Positions 25,321 to 33,587 of a stretch of DNA of 64,000 nucleotides are shown piece after piece. Each line of letters begins with the position of its first letter. Within the stretch, counting starts at the first letter, position 1. Both the position numbers and the translations under genes were made by a program. The stretch comes from Tepidisphaera sp. (GTDB lineage Bacteria > Planctomycetota > Phycisphaerae > Phycisphaerales > UBA1924), in the NCBI GenBank assembly GCA_016124375.1, contig WGNV01000001.1, positions 1-64,000 on the forward strand, written 5' to 3'. The notes under the pieces are model-generated. The model ran no database searches. It was not told the origin of the DNA and saw only the letters and a program-made list of their open reading frames with translations.

Positions 25321-25872
25321 ATGACCGCCCCACACGATCACCCCGGACGCGAGCGCTCTGAAGACACCGCGCCAACGAACACACGGCCCGGCACGCCCGA
25401 CGCGAGCCGGGCTTTTTCTTCCGACGCTCAGCCGGCACGCCCGGCCGGGATGCCGGTGGGAACCGGGGGCGTGGTCGATCGGCGGCTGGGGCTGGACCGG
25501 CGCGAGATTCAGGCGGCGGTCGCCGGGCGGGTGGGGTCGGACGGCGAAGCGCCAATCAGCGGCACCGGCATGGACCGGCGGCGCGGGCCCGGGCGGCGAC
25601 TGTCGGATTTCACCAAGAGCGCCGAAGAGGGCCAGATGACCCAGGAGCAGTTCCTGTTCCTGATGGCCATCGACGCCTTCAAGAAGGCCAACACCAAGCA
25701 GTTCCCCAGTTGGACCGACGTGCTGGAGGTGATCCGGTTGCTCGGGTATCGCAAGACGATGCCCATGGAACTGACCCTGCGTGCGGCGGAAGACTGGAAG
25801 GAAGCGGCGGATGCGCCGAGCAACGTGCGGACCGAGCGCCAGGTGCGCCGGGCGCGGGGCGAAGCGGCCTGA
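25321..25872 (+). CDS. Conserved protein of unknown function
   Basis: The product is 183 residues. The first 85 residues are polar and probably disordered, including DRRLGLDRRE and MDRRRGPGRRLSDF motifs. From about 100 it is helical and ordered (EQFLFLMAIDAFKKANTKQF, then PSWTDVLEVIRLLGYRK). The basic DRR/GRR repeats could contact nucleic acid or membrane lipids. I do not recognise a family. It follows the acidic-tail gene by 53 bp, so a basic-acidic partnership is possible but speculative. It ends within the terminator of the convergent PEP-CTERM gene. Confidence 0.65.
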   Translation: MTAPHDHPGRERSEDTAPTNTRPGTPDASRAFSSDAQPARPAGMPVGTGGVVDRRLGLDRREIQAAVAGRVGSDGEAPISGTGMDRRRGPGRRLSDFTKSAEEGQMTQEQFLFLMAIDAFKKANTKQFPSWTDVLEVIRLLGYRKTMPMELTLRAAEDWKEAADAPSNVRTERQVRRARGEAA

Positions 25873-25902
25873 AAAAAAGCAAGCCCGGCCTTTCGACCGG
25901 GC
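25872..25902 (-). terminator. Terminator of the PhoX-like gene
   Basis: Read on the minus strand, the stem GCCCGG/CCGGGC (25902-25883) with an 8-base loop is followed by TTGC and seven Ts (25878-25872). It lies 40 bp after the leftward gene. Confidence 0.75.
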
Positions 25903-25941
25903 GTGCCTTGATTCGTGAGTGGTAGCCGCGTGCGAGGCGGA

Positions 25942-27489
25942 TTAGCGGCGGCGACGCAGACCGGCCAGGCCCGCCAGGCCCATGAGTCCCATGGCGCTGG
26001 GGGCGGGGATGGCGCTGGGGAGGTAGAAGGCGATGAACTGGCCGCCTTCGACCTGGCCGCCCGAGACGCCGTAGTGCTGCTGATCGACGACGAGGAACCA
26101 GCCCAGGCCGAGGGTGTCGCGGGCGTCGATGATGCCGGAGAACTCTTCGTCGTTGTTGAAGGGGGCGGTGGCGGCGGCGCCGATGTCGCCGTTGGAAGCG
26201 AAGTGCTGGGCGACGAGGGTGAGCTGGTCGGTGGCGGTGTCGTACATCCAGACCTTGCCGTTGTGGTCGTTGCCGCCGACGTCTTCGAGGGCGAGGATGC
26301 GGGTGTGGCCGTCGGTGCCGGGGACGACGCAGATGTTGTCGAGCATCTGCTGAGATTCGGAGCCGTCGAGGAGGGCCTCGATGGTGCCGCCGGCGGTGGG
26401 GTTGTTGACGTCGGAGTAGCGCATGCGCCAGAGGCGGCTGCGGCCGACCTGGCTGCCGACGCCGTCCTTGTTCTGGTCGTAGCGATCGGTGGTGACGAAG
26501 TAGTAGTCGTTGGGCTTGGAGGCATCCCAGGCGCCGTCTTCGGGGCGGAGGAAGGTGGTGCCGGTGTTGCCGCCGGTGACGGCGCCGTTGGCGTCGCGGG
26601 TGATGGGGGTCAAGGCGAAGTTGCCGGAGAGGGAGCCATTGAGGCCGGTCAAGCGGTCTTCGCTGGCGATGTTGGAGCCGTTGACGCTGACCTGGATGCT
26701 GTAGGTGGTGCCGCCGGTGAGGCCGGCGCGGTCGATGGCCGAGCCGGTGTTGGTCTTGGAGCCGACGTAGGCGTAGACGCCGTTGCGGGCGCCGTCGCTG
26801 TTGGCCATGAGGAGGGTCTGGTTGCCGGTGTTGGGGTGGGCGAGGATGTTCTCCCACGCGCCCAGGCCATCGAAGGCGTTGAGTTGGAACCCGACGCCGG
26901 TGTTGGAGCCGTTGATGTCGACGACGTGGGCCATGGCGCGGCCGTTGGACCCGCTCTCTTCGCCGTTTAGGTAGATGCGGCTGGCGGAGCCCAGGCCGGA
27001 GGCGCTGTTGAAGAACGCGGTCTGGGGGGCGAGGTCGGCGGAGCAGAAGCGGCTGAAGGAGTTGGCGGTGCCGGCGCCGTTGGAGGTGGTGACGACGGAC
27101 TGGTCGAGGTCGGAGCCGCTGATGACCTGGAGGAAGTTGGGGCCGGGGGTGGTGTTGACGACCCAGCGGCTGACGAAGGAGCCGGTGCCGCCGTGGGCGC
27201 GGGTGATGCCGGCGGTGGTGCCGAACTCGTGGTTCATGAGGACGGTCATGGTGCCGTCGCCGTTGTCGTAGGCGCCCAGACCGTCGGGCGTGCCTTCCAT
27301 GCGGTAGCCGCCGACGAGGTCGCCCGCGGTGAGGATGGAGTAGGACTGGATGCTGGGGCCGCCGGGAACGGGAACCAGGTAGGGAGCCTGCGAGGACGAG
27401 GGGCCGGTGAAGAGCTGGCCGAAGGACAGGCTGGCGGTGCCGGCGAGGGCGGCGAGGGCGAACGCACGGGACAGGGACGAAACGCGCAT
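25942..27489 (-). CDS. Secreted PhoX/DUF839-like protein with PEP-CTERM-type sorting tail
   Basis: The product is 515 residues with AAGGAG 9 bases before the ATG at 27489. A signal peptide (about 1-24, ending SLSFG-Q) is followed by a region resembling PhoX/DUF839 beta-propellers: GGYRMEGTPDGLGAYDNGDG then TVLMNHE, NGEESG, the run LWRMRY, and ICVVPGTDG with LALEDVGG. The end reads IPAPSAMGLMGLAGLAGL-RRRR, a PEP-CTERM-like signal (Pro-Ala-Pro, hydrophobic helix, Arg cluster), so it should be exported and processed by an exosortase-type system. Phosphatase activity is not shown; PhoX metal ligands were not all traced. It stands alone between two terminators or gaps. Confidence 0.8.
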   Translation of the reverse strand: MRVSSLSRAFALAALAGTASLSFGQLFTGPSSSQAPYLVPVPGGPSIQSYSILTAGDLVGGYRMEGTPDGLGAYDNGDGTMTVLMNHEFGTTAGITRAHGGTGSFVSRWVVNTTPGPNFLQVISGSDLDQSVVTTSNGAGTANSFSRFCSADLAPQTAFFNSASGLGSASRIYLNGEESGSNGRAMAHVVDINGSNTGVGFQLNAFDGLGAWENILAHPNTGNQTLLMANSDGARNGVYAYVGSKTNTGSAIDRAGLTGGTTYSIQVSVNGSNIASEDRLTGLNGSLSGNFALTPITRDANGAVTGGNTGTTFLRPEDGAWDASKPNDYYFVTTDRYDQNKDGVGSQVGRSRLWRMRYSDVNNPTAGGTIEALLDGSESQQMLDNICVVPGTDGHTRILALEDVGGNDHNGKVWMYDTATDQLTLVAQHFASNGDIGAAATAPFNNDEEFSGIIDARDTLGLGWFLVVDQQHYGVSGGQVEGGQFIAFYLPSAIPAPSAMGLMGLAGLAGLRRRR

Positions 27490-27957
27490 GGAGTTCTCTC
27501 CTTCTACCCCGGTGAGGGGCTCACCCGCGGAAGCGGGGAGGTGGGCCGCGATGCGGCGGAGTGACAGCCTTCGGGGGCAGCGCACCGAGCGCATCCCCTG
27601 ACAACATGAGCGAAGACATTCACCAACCCACGGGGCGAACCTTACCCGGTGATTGGGGCGTAACACAGCGGGTGCGTGGTAACTTAGAGATAACTTTGCG
27701 CCGTGCTTAAGAAGCACCAGCGCTTTGCCGCGGCGCTGCCCCGCGTGCAGCGATGTGGATGATCGAGGCTCGCGAGGGAGGGACCGGCGCAAGTGTGTGT
27801 GATTTCGGGTATTGCGGCGATCTGGCGCGGGGTACGGACGGGCGATCTTGGCGCACGCGACGAACAACCCCCGGCGCGGGCGGAGGGTGTGAAGATTCGG
27901 TTGGGAAGGCGTGGATGCGGGCGCGGCGCCCGCACTGGCTCTTGAGGCAGCGCGGGG
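27490..27957. other. 468-bp region without a convincing gene
   Basis: This gap lies upstream of the PhoX-like gene and downstream of the GDSL hydrolase gene. It contains AT-richer sequence around 27600-27700 (unusual here) and a short palindrome GTGCTT-AAG-AAGCAC at 27703-27717. Both suit a promoter/operator region for the leftward PhoX-like gene. No clear -35/-10 pair, RNA gene or protein is recognised. Confidence 0.4.
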
Positions 27958-28749
27958 TTACTTCGGCTGCGGCTGGTGGGCGTCCATCAGCTTGGCGATG
28001 TCGGCGTCGATGGCGCTCGCCCACAGCTCGTAGCCCTTGCGGTTCGGGTGGAGCAGGTCGGGCATGATGTCCTTGGAGAGGTTGCCCTTGTCATCGAGGA
28101 AGACCTTGTTGATGTCGCGGTAGAAGATGCGTTTGTCGTCGGCGTAGGTCTTGATGATGTCGTTCACCTGGTCGTTGAGCTTGCGGAGCGGGTCGGCGGC
28201 GGTCGCGCCGCGCGGAAAGACGGCCAGCAGAAGCACCTTGGCGTGCGGGAACTTGTGTTCGAGGCGATCCAGGATGTCGTGCACGCCCGCGGCGGTGTCG
28301 GCGGCGGGGTCCTGGCGGTGGCCGGTGTTGTTGGTGCCGATCATCAGCACGATGAGATCGGGATGGAGGCCGTCGAGGTTGCCGTGATCGAGGCGCCAGA
28401 GCACGTGCTCGGTGCGGTCGCCCCCGATGCCGAAGTTGGCGGCGGCCTTGTCGCCAAAGTGCCTGGCCCAGACGTCCTTGCCCGCGCCTTCCCAGCCCTC
28501 GGTGATGGAGTCACCCAGGAAGACGAGCTTGGCCTTGCCTTCTTTGGCGCGGGAGGTGAGAAGGTCGACACGGTCCTTGGTGCCCTCGTGGAACTCGGGG
28601 GTGGTCGCCTTCACGGGATGTTCCTTATCGGGGGCGGTCTTGGGCGCGTCGGGCGCGGAGTGCGGAGCGTGGTGGGGCTGGTCTGCCGGCTTGGGGGCGG
28701 GCTGGGCGGCGAGCGCCAGGGCGCATGCAGCGAGCGCGAGAATGTTCAT
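27958..28749 (-). CDS. Secreted SGNH/GDSL hydrolase
   Basis: The product is 263 residues from ATG 28749 (CGGAG upstream). A short signal peptide (about 1-15) precedes a His/Pro/Ala-rich linker to about 48. The GDSL blocks are clear: FLGDSITEGW (block I, catalytic Ser), NFGIGGDRTE (block II Gly), MIGTNN (block III Asn) and DLLHPNRKGY (block V Asp-x-x-His). These enzymes are esterases or acetylhydrolases; in planctomycetes many act on polysaccharide acetyl groups, but the substrate here is unknown. It faces the PhoX-like gene's long upstream region and is 71 bp from the decarboxylase gene. Confidence 0.88.
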   Translation of the reverse strand: MNILALAACALALAAQPAPKPADQPHHAPHSAPDAPKTAPDKEHPVKATTPEFHEGTKDRVDLLTSRAKEGKAKLVFLGDSITEGWEGAGKDVWARHFGDKAAANFGIGGDRTEHVLWRLDHGNLDGLHPDLIVLMIGTNNTGHRQDPAADTAAGVHDILDRLEHKFPHAKVLLLAVFPRGATAADPLRKLNDQVNDIIKTYADDKRIFYRDINKVFLDDKGNLSKDIMPDLLHPNRKGYELWASAIDADIAKLMDAHQPQPK

Positions 28750-28820
28750 GGCGGGGCTCCGGGGGGTGCGAGAAGAGCGAGCAGCAACACACAGCGTACC
28801 CGAGTTTGGAAGGCGGCGGG

Positions 28821-30326
28821 TCAGGCGAGCGAGCGGATGGCTTCCCACGCGGCCAGCACGTGTGCCTCGCGGGTGAACGAGCCGCCGATGGCGACGCGGA
28901 TGACGTAGCGCCCGCCGGGGAGGATGGTGTGGGTGACGAGGATGCGGTTGGCGGCGTTGAGGGCGTGGTGCAGGGCCTTGGTGCGGGCGTTGGCGTCTTC
29001 CGGGCTTTCGCCCGGGCGCGGGCGCAGGGCGATGCACACGAGGTTCATGGTGCGCTTGGTGACGACGTCGAAGCGGGCGTCGGCGCGGGCGAGGGCTTCG
29101 AGCGTTTCGGCGGCTCGCACGTGCTCGCGGATGTACGCCCGCAGGCCTTCGAGCCCGTAATGGCGCAGCACGAACCACAACTTGAGGCTGCGGAAGCGGC
29201 GGCCTAGCGGCACGTGCCAATCGCGGTAGTCGATGGTGCCCGCGCTGCTGGCGGCGTTGCGGAGGTACTCGGGGGTGATGCTCATGGCGTTGATGAGCGC
29301 GGCACGGTCGCGGGTCCAGAAGCAATCGCAGTCGAAGTTGGTGAGCAGCCACTTGTGCGGGTTGAAGCAGAAGGAGTCGGCGCGTTCGATGCCGCGGATC
29401 AGCCAGCGGAACTCGGGGCAGACCAGCGCGGCGCCGGCGTGGGCGGCATCCACATGCAGCCACGGGCGCGGGGCGGCGGGGTGGCTGGCGAAGGTGCGGT
29501 CGATGACGGCGGCGATGTCGTGGAGATTGTCGACGGCGGTCGTGCTGGTGGTGCCGAGCGTCGCGGCGATGAGGAGAGGAACCCGGCCCGCGGCGAGGTC
29601 GATAGCGATCTCGCGCGCGAGGGCATCGGGACGCATGGCGAGGTCTTCGTCAACATCGATGAGGCGGACGTGCGTGGCGTCGTTCATATCGCGCGCGACG
29701 CCCGCGACGACGGCGGACTTGGTGATGCTGGAGTGGGCCTGCGTGCTGGTGTAGACGACGAAATCGGCGTGGGCCCCGGCACGCTGGGCGCGGCCGCGGG
29801 CGGCGACGATGGCCGCGAGGGCGGCTTCGCTGGCGGTACCCTGGATGACGCCGCCGCCGGGGCTCTCGAACGGGCGCTCGCCGAAGAGGAACGACTCAGG
29901 CAGGCCGATGGCGCGCCCGAGCCAGTCGAGCACGCGCATTTCGAGTTCGGTGGCCGCGGGGCTGGTGGCCCACAGCATGCCCTGCACACCAAGGCCGGCG
30001 GAGAGCAGTTCGCCCAGTACGCTCGGGCCGCTGTTGTTGGCGGGGAAGAAGCCGAAGAACCCGGGGTGCTGCCAGTGGGTGATGCCCGGCATGATGAGGG
30101 CGTCGATGTCGCGGGCGATCGCGTCCCAGGGCTCCTGGTGCTCGGGGGCGGCGGGGGGAAGGCTGGCGAAGATGTCGCCCGGCTTCACGCGCGAGGCGAT
30201 GGGTGTGTCGTCGGGGCGGCTCTGGAGCGATTCCCAGTACGCGGCGATGCGGTCGATCATCGCGTAGCCGGCGGCGCGGAACTGCTCGGGGGACATGTGG
30301 TCGAAGCGAGGCGGCTGCTGTTCCAT
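28821..30326 (-). CDS. PLP-dependent group II decarboxylase (aromatic-L-amino-acid decarboxylase type)
   Basis: The product is 501 residues, normal for the family. It shows THWQHPGFFGFFPAN near 80, GGGVIQGTASEA (PLP phosphate region), VDAAHAG (the PLP-pyridine Asp), and FCFNPHKWLLTNFDC with the Schiff-base lysine. These match DOPA/tryptophan/tyrosine decarboxylases, which remove CO2 from amino acids to form amines. Which amino acid is used cannot be read from the sequence. It lies 11 bp after the M3 peptidase gene and is probably co-transcribed with it. Confidence 0.88.
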   Translation of the reverse strand: MEQQPPRFDHMSPEQFRAAGYAMIDRIAAYWESLQSRPDDTPIASRVKPGDIFASLPPAAPEHQEPWDAIARDIDALIMPGITHWQHPGFFGFFPANNSGPSVLGELLSAGLGVQGMLWATSPAATELEMRVLDWLGRAIGLPESFLFGERPFESPGGGVIQGTASEAALAAIVAARGRAQRAGAHADFVVYTSTQAHSSITKSAVVAGVARDMNDATHVRLIDVDEDLAMRPDALAREIAIDLAAGRVPLLIAATLGTTSTTAVDNLHDIAAVIDRTFASHPAAPRPWLHVDAAHAGAALVCPEFRWLIRGIERADSFCFNPHKWLLTNFDCDCFWTRDRAALINAMSITPEYLRNAASSAGTIDYRDWHVPLGRRFRSLKLWFVLRHYGLEGLRAYIREHVRAAETLEALARADARFDVVTKRTMNLVCIALRPRPGESPEDANARTKALHHALNAANRILVTHTILPGGRYVIRVAIGGSFTREAHVLAAWEAIRSLA

Positions 30327-30337
30327 CTCGTCGGACC

Positions 30338-32101
30338 TTACTCCGGGAACTTCGCGAGTTCGAGACGCACGCGGTCGGCCAGACGCATCAGGGTCTCGGG
30401 GCCGAAATCGAAGACGAGCCCGGCGGCCTTGAAGAGTTCCGGCAGCGGGCGGCTGCCCCCAAGGCTGAGGGCCTTGATGTAGTGCTCGATGGCACTTGTC
30501 TCGCTCTTTTCGAGGCTATGCAGCCAGAGCTGGAGCGCCCCGAGCTGGGCGATGCCGTATTCGATGTAATAAAACGGATGGCTGAAGAGGTGCATCTGGC
30601 GCTGCCACGAGAGGCGGCGGGCCTGATCGAGCCCCGACCAATCGAGTTTGGAACCGAAGCGTTCGTCGAGCGAGAGCCAGAAAGCCGCACGCTGGTCGCG
30701 GGTGTGCGTCGGGTTGGCGTAGAGCCAGTGCTGATACGCGTCGATCGTCGCGATCCAGGGGAGCACGGTGACGGCGCGCTTGAGCTGGTCGCGGCAGGCG
30801 CGGCGCAGGCTCTCGGGGTCGTCATAAAACGCCCGGCCCGCTTCGCCCGGGCCCAGGTGCTTCATCGTCAGCAGTTCCATGCTCATGCTCGCCACCTCGG
30901 CGAACTCGATGGGGCTGGAGCGGTATTCGACCAGCGGCTCATCGACGCACAGCATGCTGTGGAAGGCGTGCCCGGCTTCGTGCACCATGGTCTGGACATC
31001 TTTGTGCACGCCCGCGGCGTTCATGAAGATGAACGGCACGCGCGAGCGCTCGAGCATGTACTGGTAGCCCCCCGGGGCCTTGCCGCGACGGCTGTCGAGA
31101 TCGAGCTTGGCCCCGCCCGGGTCGGCGGCGCTGCGCACCCGTCCGCGCCCATCGCCGAGCTGCTCGAAGAGTGCCGCCAGGCGCGGGTCAAGGCGCCGAA
31201 ACACCACGCGGCTCTTGGCGACGAGGTCCGCCCCGCCGTCGAAGGGCTTGAGCGGGCCCCGGCCCAGCACATCGACCCCCAGATCCCACGGGCGGAGAGC
31301 GGGGAGGTGGAGCTTGGCGGCCCGGTCCTTGTCGAGCTCGCGCATGAGGGGCACGAACGCCGCCTCGACGCCGGCGTGGAATCGCTCGCACTGCGCCGGG
31401 CCATAGTCGAAGCGGTGGAACGACTTGTAGGCGTAGCCCACGTAGCTCTCGAAGCCGGCGTTGACGCCGACCTTGTGGCGCAGCGAGATCATCCTGTCGA
31501 AGACGTCGGAGATGGCGGCGTGGTCGTGCAGGCGCCGGTCGGCCACGGTCCGCCAGGCGCGCTCGCGGATGGTCCGGTCCGGGCTTTCCTGGAAGACCGA
31601 CATCTGGGGCAGCGTGCGGGTCTGACCGTCAAACTCCACGGTCATCGCGCCCACGATCTGGTCGTACTGCTGGCCCAGCTTGGCCAGGTCGGTCTCCAGC
31701 GGCACGTTCTCGGGGCGGAAGAGTTCGACGTCGGCCTGGGCGTTGCGCAGCAGCACCGCGTAGCGGGGCGGCAGCGGGCAGACGCGGGCGGCCTGCACCA
31801 GCTTCTTGTCGAGCTCGAAGAACATGGGTGAGAGCTTGGGCGCGACGTGCTCGACGTATGACGCGTACGCCTCCTGGGCGGCCTGGTCGTCGGTGTTGCA
31901 GGTGCTGGCGATGTACAGGCGGGCGCGGCCTTCGCTGATGGCCGCGAGCAGGTCGCTGCGATCGTGCAGCCAGCGCTCCAGTTCGGAGGTTGAGGCGAGC
32001 GTGCGGCCGAGCAGTTCCTGGATGAGCGGGGAGAGCTCTTCGAAGCTGGCGGCGTCGAGGGTGGGGGGAACGAAGCCTTCGGCGCGCGAGGTTTGGGTCA
32101 T
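30338..32101 (-). CDS. M3-family oligoendopeptidase F-like metallopeptidase
   Basis: The product is 587 residues. The zinc motif MVHEAGHAFHSML (HExxH) is near residue 363, followed by the third ligand region EFAEVASMSMELL. The preceding GGYQYMLERSRVPFIFMNA is typical of oligoendopeptidase F. There is no signal peptide, so it should cut short peptides in the cytoplasm. It is followed at 11 bp by the decarboxylase gene, so peptide breakdown could feed amino acids to it, though that link is inference. Start at ATG 32101 suits family length. Confidence 0.9.
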   Translation of the reverse strand: MTQTSRAEGFVPPTLDAASFEELSPLIQELLGRTLASTSELERWLHDRSDLLAAISEGRARLYIASTCNTDDQAAQEAYASYVEHVAPKLSPMFFELDKKLVQAARVCPLPPRYAVLLRNAQADVELFRPENVPLETDLAKLGQQYDQIVGAMTVEFDGQTRTLPQMSVFQESPDRTIRERAWRTVADRRLHDHAAISDVFDRMISLRHKVGVNAGFESYVGYAYKSFHRFDYGPAQCERFHAGVEAAFVPLMRELDKDRAAKLHLPALRPWDLGVDVLGRGPLKPFDGGADLVAKSRVVFRRLDPRLAALFEQLGDGRGRVRSAADPGGAKLDLDSRRGKAPGGYQYMLERSRVPFIFMNAAGVHKDVQTMVHEAGHAFHSMLCVDEPLVEYRSSPIEFAEVASMSMELLTMKHLGPGEAGRAFYDDPESLRRACRDQLKRAVTVLPWIATIDAYQHWLYANPTHTRDQRAAFWLSLDERFGSKLDWSGLDQARRLSWQRQMHLFSHPFYYIEYGIAQLGALQLWLHSLEKSETSAIEHYIKALSLGGSRPLPELFKAAGLVFDFGPETLMRLADRVRLELAKFPE

Positions 32102-32137
32102 GAGCCAATGGTACGGCTACGCGGCGGTGCGGAAACG

Positions 32138-32166
32138 AAAAACCCCGGGGAAGTGGGCCCCGGGGT
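32138..32166 (-). terminator. Terminator of the secreted paralogue operon
   Basis: On the minus strand a perfect 9-bp stem (ACCCCGGGG/CCCCGGGGT) with a 7-base loop is followed by a T-run (32142-32138), 31 bp after the leftward gene ending at 32198. Confidence 0.85.
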
Positions 32167-32197
32167 CGGTCGGACTCGTGGTAATGCTCGCGGAGTG

Positions 32198-33520
32198 TTA
32201 CCTGAGCAGGTCGCGTAGGCGGCGCTCCTGCTCGTCGAAGAAGTCGCGCACGGCGTTGGGGTCGTCGATGATGTTCAGGTTGAGGTGCAGCAGCGCGAAG
32301 TTGGGGTTGGTGCGGCAGGCGTCCTTGAGCTTCTGCAGCGTCTGACGGGCCTGGTTCACGAACTTGCCGCGGGCCTCACGGGTGCTCTCGCTCGAGGCCG
32401 CCGCGATCTGCATCTGATACGCGTTGGCGTATTCCTGGAAGTGTTCCTCGTCCTTGTGCACCTGGCGGCGATAGGCGATGTTCCATTCTTCGGCCTTGCA
32501 GACGGGCCAGGGCGTGCCCTTGACCTCCTTGCCGACCCAGTTGAGCTCCTGGTAGCCCATGAGCTTGCGCAGCTCGTCGATGGTGGCGGCGGTGCCCTTG
32601 GAGAACTTGACCTTCTGGGCGGTGACGGCGTTGAAGGTGAGGATCTCGTTGGGGCGGTTGACGAGGATTTCGCCCGAGGTCGCGTCGTTGTACCAGTGGA
32701 CTTCGCCGTTGGAGTCGATGGTGGCGGAGAGGGGCTGCTGGATCTCCATCGCCCGCATGATCAGCGGGTTGTAGCCGCCACGCGCGGAGATCTTTTCCAT
32801 GAGATACAGCACGCTCTCGAGCTGGCGGCCCTTGGAGGCCTCGAGCTGGCCCCGGAACTCGGTGCAGGCGCCGTAGTTGCCCTGCGGGGTGAAGTAGATC
32901 TCTTCGATGCAGTGGCTGGACATGGCGGCGGCGGAGATGGCCGAGTCGATCCACGCGACTGTGCGGAAGTGGCGCTTGTATTCGTTCTGGATTTCGTCGG
33001 AGATCTTGGGCATCTCGATGGTCAGGCCGCCACCCGAGGTGACGCGCAGCACGACGACGCCCGAGCCGTCATCGCCCAGTTCCTGCTCGAGCAGGGGGAG
33101 CATCTGCTGCAGCGCGTGGGCGGTCATGTAGACGCCGACCATCTCGCCCTGGTCTTCGTCGCGGGTGCCGAGGGTGATGACCGCGGCCCGGGGCACGCCG
33201 TCCTTGGGGGGCGTGGCCTTTTTCTGGTCGGGGCCGGGGGTGGGAGCCGCGGCGTCGGCCTTGGCCGGTGCGTCGCGGTCGATGGAGGCGATCTCGCTGG
33301 GCTGGTACATCTGCTCGTGGTCGATGCCGCCGAGCTGGTACTTGACCCAGACGTATCCATCGACCTCGCGGACGATGGTGCCCTCGACGACCTTGCCGTC
33401 CTTGAGGGTGATCTTGTCGGCGGCGAAGGCCGGCGGGGCCCAGAGCAGAGCCGCGGAAAGTGCCGCCAGACCGGCGAGGCCGGCCAGCGAGCGGGTGATC
33501 CTGTGTGCGATCGTGTTCAT
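32198..33520 (-). CDS. Secreted ClpP/NfeD-fold-like protein (paralogue 1)
   Basis: The product is 440 residues from ATG 33520 with AAGGAG 9 bases upstream. It has a signal peptide (about 1-32, ending AFA-A), then a small beta domain (ITLKDGKVVEGTIVREVDGY) found in planctomycete exported proteins, a Pro/Lys linker, and a region from about 105 similar to NfeD/SppA serine peptidase-like folds: VVVLRVTSGGG, WIDSAISAAAMSSHCIEEIYF and GNYGA. The Ser in AISAAAM sits where NfeD has its nucleophile. A C-terminal helical part follows. Protease activity is not certain. The adjacent gene 33588-35069 has the same layout, so they are tandem paralogues. Confidence 0.7.
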   Translation of the reverse strand: MNTIAHRITRSLAGLAGLAALSAALLWAPPAFAADKITLKDGKVVEGTIVREVDGYVWVKYQLGGIDHEQMYQPSEIASIDRDAPAKADAAAPTPGPDQKKATPPKDGVPRAAVITLGTRDEDQGEMVGVYMTAHALQQMLPLLEQELGDDGSGVVVLRVTSGGGLTIEMPKISDEIQNEYKRHFRTVAWIDSAISAAAMSSHCIEEIYFTPQGNYGACTEFRGQLEASKGRQLESVLYLMEKISARGGYNPLIMRAMEIQQPLSATIDSNGEVHWYNDATSGEILVNRPNEILTFNAVTAQKVKFSKGTAATIDELRKLMGYQELNWVGKEVKGTPWPVCKAEEWNIAYRRQVHKDEEHFQEYANAYQMQIAAASSESTREARGKFVNQARQTLQKLKDACRTNPNFALLHLNLNIIDDPNAVRDFFDEQERRLRDLLR

Positions 33521-33587
33521 CGTCGAGACTCCTTGTCGCCCGGCGTCTGCGAGAAGGCCGGGTCCCACTGCCTGCGGTTCTGGGTGT

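Noticed and set aside
25024..25341. A Ser-rich minus-strand frame opposite the acidic gene
   Set aside because: It arises from GAY/GAR codons read in reverse; the acidic frame has a ribosome site and a start.
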